64,000 bases of DNA from Eutreptiella sp. 'Long Island Sound 2002' (Eukaryota; Euglenozoa; Euglenophyceae; Eutreptiales; Eutreptiaceae): positions 42,766,978-42,830,977 of the forward strand of contig OZ038392.1 of assembly GCA_964036045.1 (NCBI GenBank). Direction: 5' to 3'. Every line of letters starts with the position of its first letter. The first letter of the stretch is position 1. Below the pieces are notes generated by a model. It made no database searches, was not told the DNA's origin, and saw only the letters and a program-made list of their open reading frames with translations. Shown in pieces: positions 1-11,296 of the stretch. The position numbers and the translations under genes were made by a program.

Positions 1-1
1 G

Positions 2-199
2 GCCATTGCGACACCGTCCCTGTGGGCGGCACATATGGGGCTGGAGGGACCACATGGGGGTATGGGGGTGGAGTTCATCTGGCAGATGCTGTCGGAGTCA
101 CAGAAGGTTTGGTTGGCCCACGCCAGAGCTCAAGAGGGCCTCATCAAGGCCCGCTCAGGGCTGGAGGGCACTATGGCGTGGGCATTGCGAGAACTTTAA
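2..199 (+). other. Exon-like open frame at window edge
   Basis: Frame 2 is open from the window edge to a TAA at 197-199. It reads as a plausible amphipathic, Glu/Ala/Trp-containing helical peptide (for example EFIWQMLSES, then WLAHARAQEG), whereas the other two forward frames give Gly- or Arg-rich nonsense. It may be the end of an exon or gene that begins outside the window. Its frame differs from that of the ankyrin exon downstream, so a link would need splicing before the stop. No family was recognised. Confidence 0.25.
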
Positions 200-455
200 C
201 TGCACCAGCAGGTGGAGCGGCAAGGAGCCCCAAGGACAGCCCTGAACTAAGGCTGCCGTACGCGGGGATGACTCCTGCCCCGTCACAAGTGTGCAACACA
301 CCACACACAGCATGCGTTCAAACACACAGCCCTCCCGTTGTGCATTTCCCGCATGCAAGGCATCCCGGCCATTGCCATTTGGTAACAGCACCTTCGGCAC
401 AGCACAGCACAGCACACCAGAACACACGCCACACCACACCACACCATGCTCTCAG

Positions 456-851
456 GCCAGCAGCCCGATTGAGTCCACACGCTCTGAGTCTCCGTCGTCG
501 TTCGATGGGCACGCCTCCGCACTGCCGCGCGGGTACCCTGACCACCAGGCCCCCGTCCTGCACCACGCCATCGCCAATGCTCAGCTGCCGGCGGCAGAGT
601 ACCTCTTGACACACGGCGCGGACCCCCTGACGCGGTCTGCGTTTGGCCTTGCGGCGCGGGAACTGGCGGCGGGCTGCCTCATGGTGAGCCACACCACTGG
701 CGACAGTGTGCAGACCACCGCGTACCGGAAGCTTCTCCGCCTGTTGGACCAGCATGCCCCCGACCCTGGGCAGCTCGTCACGCAGGGCTCCAGCTCCCCG
801 AGCAGCACAGTGGCGCGGGATGCGGGGTTTTCGCGGGTCACGGGCATGTGA
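456..851 (+). CDS. Ankyrin-repeat protein, 3' terminal exon
   Basis: This is the last exon of a gene that starts upstream of the window. An acceptor (CTCAG, ending at 455) follows a CA-rich tract, and the frame then runs 131 codons to TGA at 849-851. Near residues 30-60 the product reads PVLHHAIANAQ then EYLLTHGADPL, the two-helix plus GADP signature of one ankyrin repeat. A second, weaker helix pair (YRKLLRLLDQHAPD) follows, and the tail is Ser/Pro-rich. Ankyrin repeats mediate protein-protein contacts, so the partner and role cannot be told from one repeat. Upstream exons are not in view. The acceptor position is inferred from the AG and the frame, not from a transcript. Confidence 0.6.
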   Translation, partial: ASSPIESTRSESPSSFDGHASALPRGYPDHQAPVLHHAIANAQLPAAEYLLTHGADPLTRSAFGLAARELAAGCLMVSHTTGDSVQTTAYRKLLRLLDQHAPDPGQLVTQGSSSPSSTVARDAGFSRVTGM

Positions 852-1946
852 ATCGGCGCCAGTCTCCAATCACCCATTTTCAATGAAGGTCAATTCATGC
901 TCAACCCCCCCCCCCCCCCCGCCCTGAGGCAGGCGCAGTCGGAGCATCAGTGGCAAGTCCACACCTGACCTCTTTGTGCCCCCCCCTCCAACCAAGGGAA
1001 TCCCTTGGGGAAAGGGGGGGGGGGCGGTTCGCTCGTTTCCTCTTGTTGCTCGCACAACTGAGGCTGTAGGCACTTGTAGTTGGCATGGCGCCCGTGATCC
1101 CGCGTATCACTGCAACCTCACGGTCGGTCTGTCAGTGAAACTCTCAGGGACACATTTATGGGCTTTGTTTGGCCACTGACGAGCCCTCGTTTTTGCTTTA
1201 CATGCTGACGTGTGCCCACCACAGCCACCCTCTTGCGTCCAAAATGCCCATTGCGTCAACCCCAACCGCTGCCAAGGGCTACTGTAACCGCCTCCCACTG
1301 CTTTAACGCACTCGATCAGCCCTTGTAGGACGCCTTTCCCTCCAGCCAATCCCCTGCTCTAAGATGCAACCTGTCCAAGATGCGGAGGCCATATGTCCCG
1401 TATTAATTTGGCACCTAATTTAATTTGATTTCATTTGTGGATGTTGGCCAAGACGCTCGATTTTTGTGCTTTTTTTGGTTGCTGTTGTGCTGAGTCACAC
1501 CGATTCTGTCGTGATTTGCCTAACCATCCTCCGCCTATTTTGCTATCATTCACTTTGTTGCGTGTTGATGGCAATGAAATGCAAGTGGCATCCCAGTTGG
1601 TTGCATCCAATTGCCTTGACAATACAGTTTTAACCGCCGCACGTAAACCGCACAGATGGGACGTAAGATACACCCTGTATGTGTGCTGTATTATTCCGTG
1701 ACCTTGTGTTCGATAAGGGGTGGGCATCACCTTTGATTGCTGTGGTGCAGATTTGAGCAGCAACGCTGCTTCCAATGTTTCGGATTCATTTTGTAGATCA
1801 AAGGGCTGTGCTGAGATCCCCCCCCCCCTCCTGTCGTGCCCCCCCCCCGCCAACAAAAAATGCCCCCCCCCGTCCACTGGTGCTCTGCAAGTAACAACGA
1901 CCATCCAGAAGCCTCCAGGGACCAAGCAACTACCCCCCTTTGCAAT
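852..1946. other. Intergenic, repeat-like, no gene seen
   Basis: The stretch holds a C run at about 905-920 and a G run at about 1013-1023 that could pair as a hairpin. There are more C runs at 1819-1870. No conserved protein block was recognised, and the open frames here are short and lack codon bias. Confidence 0.5.
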
Positions 1947-2948
1947 CTACCCCCCCTCCCGGGAGGGGGGGGATTTGGCACAAGGCCTTGGTGGGAGGCC
2001 AGGAGGGGGGGAGGGGAGACAGTCACCAAGTGACGGTCCCCCGACCCCCGGAATTCCAGTATAACAAAACGAAACGCCCGGAGAAACAGCATTGGACCAC
2101 AAGGACCAAGAGGGTACTGCCGTGCCCAATCCCGCCGTCTTGGTGACATTGATGTCCCATAACCCATGTGGCTGCCATGATGAAGTCCTTGGGTTGCCCC
2201 GGCGAATATCCAACGGACAGCGAAGAAGACCAAGGGGCAGTCGATCCGATGCCAGGTCCTGCACAACAGTCAAAAACTCACTGACCGAGTCCCGCATATG
2301 CAGTGCCACATCCTTGACCCGTGTTGTCAATTTTTCTGCGGAAGGCCACCCAGCGTACGACAATCTCACCGACAAGCCTGTGAGGATGGCAACAGCAGTG
2401 CATGACAAGGAGATGTCCCGTGGTCCATCTGGATTTTTGCTGTACCGGCTCTTGCAAAACTGGTCTGCCCATGTCACATAGCATCCTTGTGTCATTTCTT
2501 CGCGGATCCGCTCTTGTGCAAGGGCAACCCGGTTGGCCAATGGTAATTCTCGATGCAGTATAAGCCCACTTCCCCGCAACTCAAGCCGCTGTTCCTTGGT
2601 CAATGTTGTCATAACCCCTGTACTGGGTACCGTTCCTGCCACTTTCATCGGCTTTGCCAGCACCAGCATGCAGCGGAAGAGCTTGACTGCAGCAGGCACA
2701 AAGCGCAGTAACCATTGCTTAGACCCACGACTCGGCCAATCCTGCTTCAGGTCGGCAATACCTCGTCTTGTTCGAGGATTCATACGCAACTCCAGGGCCA
2801 TCTCCACAAGAGTCAAAGCTGGTCCTCCCCCCATAGCGCACTCCACCAGCGAGTCCCCGTCTTGGTGCATGTCAGCCCGGTCCAGGACGTCATACAACCC
2901 CGAGCAAAAGTCTCGTAGACTGAATGGGGAGGCACTGCTGTCAGTCAT
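1947..2948 (-). CDS. Unrecognised 333-codon protein, tail runs into repeat
   Basis: A frame starting at a true ATG (2946-2948, reverse strand) runs 333 codons. About the first 270 residues look like a genuine mixed helical protein, with segments such as LRDFCSGLYDVLDRADM, KQWLLRFVPAAVKLFRCML and LTTRVKDVALHMRDSVSEF. The last 50 or so residues are Pro/Gly-rich and lie in C/G-rich repeat DNA (1950-2045) that contains the GACCGTCACTTGGTGAC-type motif seen elsewhere in the window. The true exon therefore probably ends at a donor before that repeat. No signal peptide, membrane segment or known domain was recognised. It could be a mobile-element protein or a lineage-specific gene. Confidence 0.45.
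   Translation of the reverse strand: MTDSSASPFSLRDFCSGLYDVLDRADMHQDGDSLVECAMGGGPALTLVEMALELRMNPRTRRGIADLKQDWPSRGSKQWLLRFVPAAVKLFRCMLVLAKPMKVAGTVPSTGVMTTLTKEQRLELRGSGLILHRELPLANRVALAQERIREEMTQGCYVTWADQFCKSRYSKNPDGPRDISLSCTAVAILTGLSVRLSYAGWPSAEKLTTRVKDVALHMRDSVSEFLTVVQDLASDRLPLGLLRCPLDIRRGNPRTSSWQPHGLWDINVTKTAGLGTAVPSWSLWSNAVSPGVSFCYTGIPGVGGPSLGDCLPSPPPGLPPRPCAKSPPSREGG
1949..1970. repeat. C/G palindrome
   Basis: A run of C, then TCCCGGGA, then a run of G makes a near-perfect palindrome. It sits in the 3' tail of the 333-codon reverse-strand frame and marks the boundary of repeat DNA. Confidence 0.6.
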
Positions 2949-5900
2949 AATGCCCTGTGAGGCAGTACAGGCAGATTACATACAGACAGAACAAGCAGAC
3001 AACAACCAGTGGTTTCACAGTTGACAGTGAAAGTTAGTAGAGAGAAGGTGTCAGCAGGTACAATAACACAACTTATGCAGAGACAAAAGACAACATGTGG
3101 ACCCAACAGGCAGTGGCTGTAAATGGTTTCACTGTTGACAGTGAAAGTCCTTGTGATCCGATGCCTCCCACCTGAAAGCAGGTGGGCAATAGAGTGAATG
3201 CAAGTACATGGGGGGGGGGCATAAAGTCAAAGAGATCCTCACCTGGCACCCCACTGTTCCCCCATGCACACAAGGACATGCACACAAGGACATAACGGGT
3301 GTGGTACAGCTCTATTGATGCCTCCAAGTCCTGGTGGGGTACTTTTCCTACAGCCAGGGCTAGAAATCTGGTGTCTCACTACATAGTCAACTATATACTG
3401 CAAAACATGTCTAAAAACTACCGGTTTCGCCACCATGGAGAAACAGAAATGGTTGGCCAACACAGCGGCTTGGTGATTCCTCAGGACTCAAGACCCAGAC
3501 ACAGTGGCGAGAGGCCAGTAGGCGCCGCCAACAAACCAACGCCAAGGCCTTGCCCCCCCCCCCCCCCCCTCCCTCATCTGTGCAAGCAGGGCGTTGTCTG
3601 AGACAGCCACCCATGATTTTGGGGACCACTCTTTTGTGCTCCCCAAAGCATGTCAACAGCATTTTGAAGTGATTGTGATGGGAAAGTGGGACTGTTTGAC
3701 GGTGCTATTTGCAGCATGGCCGTCACCTATATCCAGTCTAATGCCGATGCCACTATCATCAGGGGGTCTCTGTATTTATTTGAAGTATAAACAGGCATGA
3801 GATAGACAATGGAGTATTGTTTGATTGTGTTCTTTTCGCATCCGCAGTCTATCACCGTGACCAGTAGCTGAGAGTCATTTTCCAGTTCGCAGCGAATCGC
3901 GTGTTTTGCGGTCGCACCCCAGCATGGTCTTGTCTGAGCACAACGGCCCGGTGGTACCATCGTGTTGTGGACCCCAGTGTGCGCTCATGCGGGGAGGGGG
4001 TTTTGTTTGTTGACAAGTAGTGCACATGGGGAACGAGAGCCTTTAGGGCACCCCATAAGCTGGCTCTTCAGTGCCATTTGTGACTGTCGGGACAGTTGAT
4101 CCGTGATGAACAGTGACACTATGCAGCAGGTTGGTCGCACCCTCTCCATGTTTTGCGTGTGGACGCTGTCGTATCCATTCTTAAGTATATAAAAATTAAT
4201 TATTGTTTTATTCTTAAAAGATCGCCTGACCCAACGAACGCCGGTCCGTTCATGGACGGCGATTGACTGTTGCCCAGAAGCACCCCCAATGTGGTGCAGT
4301 GGATGTGCCGCGCTTGATGGGGTGGATGGATTTTCACTTGGGGGGGGGGGGGGTTCAACAGAGCCCCTTGGCTGGACCCCCCCCAAAACAAAACGGATTC
4401 AATGGATAGGACCCCGCAAAAACAACCCCCCCAAATCCCAGATTTCAATCTGGGGGAGCTGTCCCAGACGCCCGAGGGAGTGGGGGGAGGGGGTTGGAAG
4501 GGGAGGGGGACACTTACTTGGGGTCAGGATAGGGCTCGGTCAACCCCCTAATTAAGGCTGAATATTGGGACCGAGTTGGGGGAGGGACAATCAGGTACAC
4601 CAGTAAAGGGGCTCCATAGTCCACCACCCCATGTGCAGCCCCTGATATTCCACACCTGATGTGCAGGCCCTACGCCTGATGCGCAACCCCTAATGTGGTC
4701 GTTGTTGTTATTTTGGTAGCTGCCCACCTGGCGGAGTCCTTGTACAGATTAGTTGTGGCCAGCGGTAGGTTTGATCCACAGGCAGGTCAGGAGGCCAGCC
4801 CCCCCCCCCCCCCCCCCCGGGCCCTCCACTGGATGGTGCACCAACGATGCGAAGAATTTTCACCGTGACTGTTTGCGGAATTGCAATTGCAGATTTTAGG
4901 CCAGTATTCACTATTTACACTTTTATGGTCCATGGTGTACAGTTGGTAGCCTGCTGCATACTCTTTGTACCCACATCCGGTATCTTGTTGCTTAACCCCA
5001 CAATTTTTGACCCACGAACGAAAAAATATTCAACGGGCAGTACCTTAAATCATGATCACAATGCTTCATCACATGTCGCTCACATGACACGCATGGTTTG
5101 TCCACTGATCCCCCGATGCATGCCCCACAGTTTGAGTTTGGAGGTTCCGGAACCTGCGGGACCCTCTCCAGGCTGCCCGCCACAAGTGTTACGTGCTCAG
5201 TCGGTTGCATGTCAGACCATGTCTGCACCCATCCTCTGATCCCACCTCCACCCCATCTCCACCCCTCCAACCCACCTGCAGCCCACACCCCACCCCCACC
5301 CTGTCTGCATCATCTCCACCCCATCTGCACCCCATCTCAAGCCCATCCCCACCCCATGATGTTCACTGCACAGAAGGGGTTTTCATAGGGGCTGCTATGG
5401 AAGCACCAGCATTCAACAAATGCTGACGACGTTGACCGAGGCATTTTCTCTGGTCCTTGCCCCAGTTTTTGACATGATATTTCTCCGTGAATAGTGCTTT
5501 GTTGGGGGTCAAGCAAAGGTGCTTTGGATAGGGTAAGAAGCGCTCTTTGCAGTGCATTTTGTTTCTCATGCAATGGTCACGTGTACTGGGAGATGTGCGT
5601 CACGCAAGGAAGGTGGTTTGAGGGGTTGTTTTGGGCCCTCGTTTGCTCTGGACTGAGCCTGGATGGTGGTGGAGGGGGCTGGGGTTTAAAGGGTGCACTG
5701 TACATTAGGGGGCTGTGCTGTGCATAGCAAGGGTGTGGTGTGGCAGAAGTTCCCCAGGGAAATTTTCAACCGCACACTGGGAAGACCAGAAAGCAGGGTT
5801 AAAAAAAAAAGCACCCTATATCCCTGACAGTTTTTTCTCCTGACGTCCCCCTCCGCCCCCTGCCCACGGCCCCCTGGTGCAGACAAGCCCCTCCCAAGGC

Positions 5901-6141
5901 TGAAAACATTGCTGCTGCAGCCATATATGCATACTTGTGTAGGTATCCTGCTCTGGTCAATGATAGTGATAAGCACCTCGCAGGTGTGTGAAAAGCAATC
6001 TCAAAAACCATCAGGTGCTGCATGAACCATATATGGTCCACCAACACGTAGGAGAATGGCAGCGACTCTACAAAGGAGACGTCGCTCTAAAGTGTGCACT
6101 GCACAATCAGTGAAATTGCCTGTGTTGTCAACAGTTTCTGA
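2949..6141. other. Gene-poor stretch with homopolymer runs
   Basis: No conserved coding block was recognised. Present are C/G runs at about 3545-3560, 4339-4352 and 4799-4818, and a C-rich degenerate repeat (CCACCCCATCTGCA-like) at 5215-5370. At about 4549-4590 there is a diverged copy of the left end of the inverted-repeat element described at 41.8 kb (CTGAATATTGGGACCGAG...). The short frames are probably spurious. Confidence 0.5.
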
Positions 6142-7500
6142 ATGCACGCTATGCTTGGACTGTACTGTTGGAACTCACTGTCGTACACAGCATCTCAATG
6201 GCTCATGAACTATTACAGTGTGGCCAAAGATTGCTCCAAACAGCAAAACATTGCTGGTTGTTGCCCAAGGGCTGGGGAGGGTGTCATATTCTGTGGCCAA
6301 GAATGGGAGCCCCTGTCGTTTCAGCTGAATGAAAAAGAATCGACCACTGGTTGTACGCTGCAGTTTGGCTCTGGCAGTGTGCAGGTTTGCTTCAAGAAAT
6401 GCACAGACGTGCACACCATGCACATAAGATTAGATCGCAGCAAAAGTTGATTGATAGTACTTCTTCGACCATGACACTCTTGGGAGTCTTGCATTCTATT
6501 TCTGGTACTTGATGGGGGTGGGTTCCATGAAGGCGAGTAGATTACGGCCTACCACATAGTACAACGGTGTCCAGTTGCGTTTCTTTGGTGCAACCTACTT
6601 GTTGTTTAAATTCATTTGAGGGAAGCGGGGAGATGGGGGGAGATCTGGACAGGGGTTATGGCAGGGGTGTTGTGAGTGAGAGTGGAATGTCCATTCCATT
6701 GCTCACCATTGCAGCTACTACCTTTGCATGTGTTCAGTCCCCTGCTAGTGCTGACGTGTTTCACATTCAGTCACTCTTGGACGCTGAAGGTTAGAGCATG
6801 CCCTGCACTTGTCATATGGGTCAATTGAAAGTCGAAACACAGGGCCAAGGGTTGTGGATTGTGTGTGCTCTGTGTTCCATGCAATTTGCCTTTGGTGTTG
6901 CTCGGGTAGTTTGCCCAGGGTGGCATAAATCAAGGAGTTCTGCCTACCTCAATACTCGGGCTAAGGAGTGGTGGACACCTGGGCTCAAGTACAGATCAAT
7001 TCACTCAATTGTTCGGGGTCATCCCTTGGTGTGATCATATTGCCATCCCTCCTCTCATGGCGGGAGAGGCTCCACAGTTGGTGTGGGATGGACGAATTGG
7101 GTGTCAATGGGGTACTCCACCTCGACCCAGAGAATTGGCATGGGCGGTTGGAAGTAAAGCCGAACACGGAGCAGGATGGTTGGAGGATGGTTGGTGGTGA
7201 CACGGACCTTGAGGCATTTTGGGCGACCAGCGGCATCACAAATGTGGTACGAGGAGAACTCATGGCTCTTTGCAGAGCGCACCGTGGTGCTAGAGACAGA
7301 AGTGGTGCTGGATAACCAAGCATAGGGTGGGGGTGGGGGCAAAAAAATTCGTTGTATCACCGTTTTTTTGTATCCCCCTTTGGGGGGGGGGGGGGTCGCC
7401 CGAAAAAAATCCCCGCAATGTCTAAAAAAAAGTTGCGCACCCCACTTTTTTTCCAAATAAGGGCAAGCGTGGGGAATAGGACGCGTGCATGAAGTGCTGC
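6142..7500. other. Weak open frames, unassigned
   Basis: A 102-codon forward frame (6142-6450) and overlapping frames on both strands at 6968-7504 are open, but none shows a recognisable domain. At 7055-7320 either strand could be coding: forward gives a Glu/Asp/Arg-containing peptide, reverse a Val/Arg/Pro-rich one. I cannot choose between them. A G run at 7382-7395 follows. Confidence 0.3.
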
Positions 7501-7539
7501 GCACCTGGGTAGTGCAAACACAACCGAATGCGCCACCTA

Positions 7540-7760
7540 TGGGGGAGCCTCAAGCGCAGTGCACGCGCGGTGCAACTATTTGGGTGTCTGGCCGTACTAG
7601 AGACCCATACTTTGAGATACGAGGGGCCCCTAGGGGCATCATGGTGACCCCTAGCGGAGGTTTTGACTTCTGATTTTGTCCCCCTTTGTTTGGGGATCCC
7701 TGAGAATGCAGGGGTGACACAGCATTTCCGCCCTCTTTTGGGCCCCACCCTTCCGGTGCT
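7540..7760 (+). repeat. Dispersed repeat plus one minisatellite-family unit
   Basis: Bases 7540-7640 are a diverged copy of the segment duplicated at 8.76 and 9.00 kb (GCGCAGTGC..., TATTTGGG, TCTGGCCGTACT, GAGACCCAT). Bases 7660-7750 match the unit tandemly repeated at 60.9-61.5 kb (TCTGATTTTGTCCCC, then GAGAATGCAGGGGTGAC). Two repeat families therefore abut here. Confidence 0.6.
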
Positions 7761-8119
7761 ATTGAGGAAACCGGGACAATCTTTGAATCCACGCTTTGAT
7801 ACTAGGAGGATTCACCCGATTGGACTGTGTACAACACAAAGTTTCAAGGGCAAGCTCAAAACAAGTTACGGTTTGTGGCACTACACGCAATGCCGTTTGC
7901 GACTCTCTTGATTGTGTTTATGCTTTACATTATATCTCTGCAGAGTGGCGAAGAGCCATTTCCACTTAGGTGGACAAGCACGCATCGGACGGCCAAAGAT
8001 TCCATTGGGAAGTGGAAGTATTGAAGCAGGTCCGATTATCCCATACAAGGACGCGATTAAGGCTCGTTGTGTGTTCTTGAGGGTGGCGACCAATGCGCTG
8101 TTCATGTCTTTTCCAGTTG

Positions 8120-8290
8120 TGCATGATGTGTGTTATGTGAAGGGAAGGTAGTTTGCAACTTTCTTGAGCTGGGGCAGTTTGGGTCACCTAATTCTAAGGG
8201 CGTTTCCTAGGGGTGTGCTTGGGGGCTCTTTGGGGGGAACATTCGGGGGGAAGTAGCGCGCAGTGCACGTGCACTGCGGGGGCAGTGCAA
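8120..8290 (+). repeat. Dispersed repeat with GTGCACGTGCAC core
   Basis: The segment from TGTGCATGATGTGTGTTATG to GCAGTGCAAAGATTCCCCC recurs at 9590-9785 and, for its 3' half, at 40550-40640. It ends in a near-palindromic core, GCGCGCAGTGCACGTGCACTGC. No coding potential was seen; it looks like a short non-autonomous element or the end of one. Confidence 0.65.
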
Positions 8291-8363
8291 AGATTCCCCC
8301 TATGTTGCAATTTCCCAAACCACCTGGCAGCAACACGCGCTGTGTCAACCCAAGACATAGCTG

Positions 8364-8696
8364 ATGCAGAGTATGATGCAAGTGGAGGATGAACCCTCAA
8401 ATTCTGATGAAAAGAAAGAAGATAGTAGTTCGGGGGCCTCTGATGCCCCAGCCTCCGGCTCGTCCAACTCAAGCTCTAGCACGTCCTCATCATCTTCCTC
8501 CTCATCTAGCTCTAGTGTTGTTGCCGTAAATGCTCGTAAGCGAGGTTCCTCCGGTTGTACATCAAAGAAAAAGTGCATGACAAAGAAGGTCTACTCGGCG
8601 AAGAGTAAGCCTTTCGTTGAAGCCACACCTCGAAAGAAGGCCAAGGCCATGCAATTTGTATGGGATCCCCACAAAACTCTTGTGAGCTGTTTTTGA
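8364..8696 (+). CDS. Ser-rich, Lys-tailed small protein or exon
   Basis: The frame has 110 codons from an ATG. The N-terminus is acidic (VEDEP, DEKKEDSSS), the middle is a long Ser tract, and the C-terminal third is strongly basic (ARKRG, SKKKCMTKK, TPRKKAKAM). The layout resembles nucleolar or chromatin-associated Ser/Lys-rich proteins, or an exon of one. The last residues run into dispersed repeat DNA at about 8660, so the 3' end is probably not genuine. The Ser tract is made of mixed TCN and AGC/AGT codons, so it is not a simple triplet expansion. Function unknown. Confidence 0.35.
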   Translation: MQSMMQVEDEPSNSDEKKEDSSSGASDAPASGSSNSSSSTSSSSSSSSSSSVVAVNARKRGSSGCTSKKKCMTKKVYSAKSKPFVEATPRKKAKAMQFVWDPHKTLVSCF

Positions 8697-8761
8697 TCTC
8701 CATTGTGGGAATTGGCTTGGATCTTCATTGTGTGAACGGCTTGGATCTCCATTGCAGAAAT

Positions 8762-9150
8762 TGGCTTGGATCTCCATTTTCAGTTTTGTGTTTCTTTTCC
8801 TTTGGGGGGAGCCTTAAGCGCAGTGCGCGCGCAGTGCAACTATTTGGGCGTCTGGCCGTACTGGAGACCCATGCTTTGAGATCATAGGGGCATCATTGTT
8901 ACCCTGGGCGGGGCCGCGCGCTCCCGCCCGTCAGATGGTTGTTCGATTTACGCTGTGCCCGTGTCCTGAGGGCAGGGAGGATCCAGAGAACCAGCCAAAC
9001 TGGCTTGGATCCCCATTTTCAGTTTTGTGTTTCTTTTCCTTTGGGGGGAGCCTTAAGCGCAGTGCGCGCGCAGTGCAACTATTTGGGCGTCTGGCCGTAC
9101 TGGAGACCCATGCTTTGAGATCACAGGGGCATCATTGTTACCCTGTTGCA
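8762..9150 (+). repeat. Direct duplication of a 140-bp segment
   Basis: About 140 bp beginning at the TTGGCTTGGATC motif (8762) are repeated nearly exactly from about 9000 to 9148, an offset of about 240 bp. Both copies carry GCGCAGTGCGCGCGCAGTGC and the GTCTGGCCGTACTGGAGACC block. A third, older copy lies at 7540-7640. The spacer contains short GGATC-centred repeats (8697-8775). Confidence 0.75.
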
Positions 9151-9156
9151 TAGGTT

Positions 9157-9561
9157 TTGATGCTTTTTCCACATTGGGGATATAGTATTTTTGGAATTTC
9201 ACCCAATTTCACCCATTTCCACCCTTTTTCACACTTTATTGGTATTTGCAAGGGCTATTTGGACCATGTCTTTGTGCAGGATACTACCCATCTCTTTGAA
9301 TTGTGCTATGCCAAGTTGCATTCGAATTCGCCATCAAATTCTCGTCCGGCCGGTCGCATCAACTTACGAGGGTTGATGTGGCTGGTGAAGCGAAAGACCC
9401 GCCGGAGGGTGAGTAGTTTAACCCCGAATAATCTCTTAGCGGAAATTGCCTCCGCGGGGCTGTCGCCACAACAGTCGACGTATTATGTCAACAAAGGTTT
9501 CGATGCACATACGAAAGGAGGTACCCCCGGCCGCCTCCCCCTCTACATTAGAGGATGTTGA
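9157..9561 (+). other. Orphan exon-like frame
   Basis: A 134-codon open frame. Its second half has a plausible protein character: a basic stretch (VKRKTRRRV) is followed by LTPNNLLAEIASAGLSPQQS and a Gly/Pro-rich tail. It lies between copies of dispersed repeats, so it may be a piece of a mobile-element protein. No domain was recognised. Confidence 0.25.
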
Positions 9562-9589
9562 GGGGGGCAACCAATACACTGTTCATGGC

Positions 9590-9785
9590 TTTTCCAGATG
9601 TGCATGATGTGTGTTATGTGAAGGGAAGGTAGTTTGCAACTTTCTTGAGCTGGGGCAGTTTGGGTCACCTAATTCGAAGGGCGTTTCCAAGGGGCGTGCC
9701 TAGGGGCTCTTCGGGGGGAACATAGTCTAAAAGTAGCGCGCAGTGCACGTGCAGTGCGCGGGCAGTGCAAGGATTCCCCCTTGGT
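9590..9785 (+). repeat. Second copy of the GTGCACGTGCA-core repeat
   Basis: This matches 8120-8290 along nearly its whole length and shares its 3' half (GGGCGTTTCCAAGGGGCGTGCCTAGG...) with 40550-40640. The CACGTGCAGTGCGCGGGCAGTGC core is less palindromic than in the first copy. Confidence 0.65.
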
Positions 9786-10129
9786 CATTGTGGCCCCTTT
9801 GTGGCACGCATACGAGGAGCTACCTCCCTTTCATCCACACAATGGCACCAACGCACCGGGTATGGTTGGCGGGGGTCACCTGTGGGTCAAAAAGTGGTCC
9901 AAAATGGTTTCCCCAAAGGTGCTCCTCGACCGAGCGAAGCAAGCAAGGAAGGGTTTCCTAACGGGGGATGGTAGTAGTTGGGGCTACCGTTGCTGAACTG
10001 TGTAGGAGCCAGGGTCCTTCACTTGCCTCCATGTGGTTTGTAGGCTGCGTACTGCTCAATATGCGATGCACAGTGTCCTGTCATCACCATTTGGGTCCCC
10101 ATATTGAGCCTCGATGAGCGGGGGTCACC

Positions 10130-10290
10130 CATGGATCAAGAGGTGGTCCAAAATGATTTTTCTCAGAATTGTTACTGGACCACTTGGGGTGCGCAAACAA
10201 GGGGCCTTTCGCCGTTTTAAGTTGTTTTTGACCCATAGCCCATGCAAGTTCCTCAGAAGCCTTACAAAGGCTCAAAGATGACCTTACTCA
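10130..10290 (+). repeat. Dispersed repeat, copy 1
   Basis: The segment from ATCAAGAGGTGGTCCAAAAT through CCATAGCCCATGCAAGTTCC recurs at 15305-15450 with few changes. A partial, diverged copy of its first part is at about 9885-9960. It has no coding signal. Confidence 0.7.
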
Positions 10291-10609
10291 AGTCCCACCT
10301 TCCTTCCATGTGTTTGACTGCCATCTATTGCCTTGGGCACCCTTATGACGACGAACACTGATGAGTGGCAAGCGTTTGCAAGCCATTTCCACACTTGGGG
10401 TCCCTCAACATGCATCCTTATTCGGCCCCTTTTACCCGTGAACCTAATGTTTCCTCCCCTACCAGCTTGGTCCCACTATTCAGTCTTGATTAGAGTTAGG
10501 GTTTGACCTCGGTGTACTCTCAGCCTGAGTAAGTGCCCGCCTGCCTTTCCAATCCCCTGCCCCCTCCCTCTCTGCCCTCTGGGACCCCCCCACCCCCCGG
10601 CCCCCAACC

Positions 10610-10873
10610 TTGTGGTGTGATATGGACAGAGTTCAAAAAACATGGCCAGCAGCTTTTGGTTTGCCTTTTTGCTGTACAGTTGCAGGATCTATAGCATTTG
10701 GGCCTGCCGGCAATGTGGATTGTGCTCTTTGGCTGCACATCGCCATGAAACCTGCTGCAAAAACCCCCAATCGTGCTGTCGGATGGAAGTCGAAGAGGAG
10801 CCCAAGCCCTGCAGACTCTCTGGGTCGGAAGCGGGCCCGGCCATCAGAGGCGAAGGATTTGCAGGAAGGTTGA
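10610..10873 (+). other. Possible last exon with bipartite basic motif
   Basis: An 87-codon frame ending in TGA. After an in-frame candidate acceptor (TTGCAG, about 10680-10685) it reads as a compact peptide with a Lys/Arg bipartite pattern (WKSKRSPSP then GRKRARP), typical of nuclear-localisation signals. Codon third positions are not strongly biased, and two overlapping frames are also open. No family recognised. Treat as a candidate exon only. Confidence 0.25.
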
Positions 10874-11296
10874 CCCCTCGTCTTCTCCACCCGGGCATGA
10901 TTTGTGTTCTCCCCTGGCCCCCCACCCAAGCGGCCCAGTCAACCAACACCATGAAAGAAGAAGTGACTAGGTTTGGAGTGTGCCCAGCCGCAACCTACGG
11001 CAAGCGAGAAGACCTGAGGTTGAAGTATAGTAGAATGCAGTGACCAACCATCACGACCAGACAGGGCCGCCGCATACTAAATCGCAGTTTGTAGTCCACA
11101 AATTTTAAACACTTGAGAATTGTGATTTGCAGGGATCCAGCCTCATTTTTTGGGGTGGGGGGGGGGTGCGTGCAGGAGAAGCCTTGCAAGCTGGCCAGCC
11201 ACAACCACTGATGTGTTGTGTCTTGATTTTCTTGCGAGATAAAGCTGAAGCTAATGGACTGACGAGTCATGGGAAGCAACTCAACCCCCCGTTACC

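Noticed and set aside
5098-5426. Pro/His-rich forward frames
   Set aside because: They derive from a C-rich degenerate repeat and appear in two frames at once.
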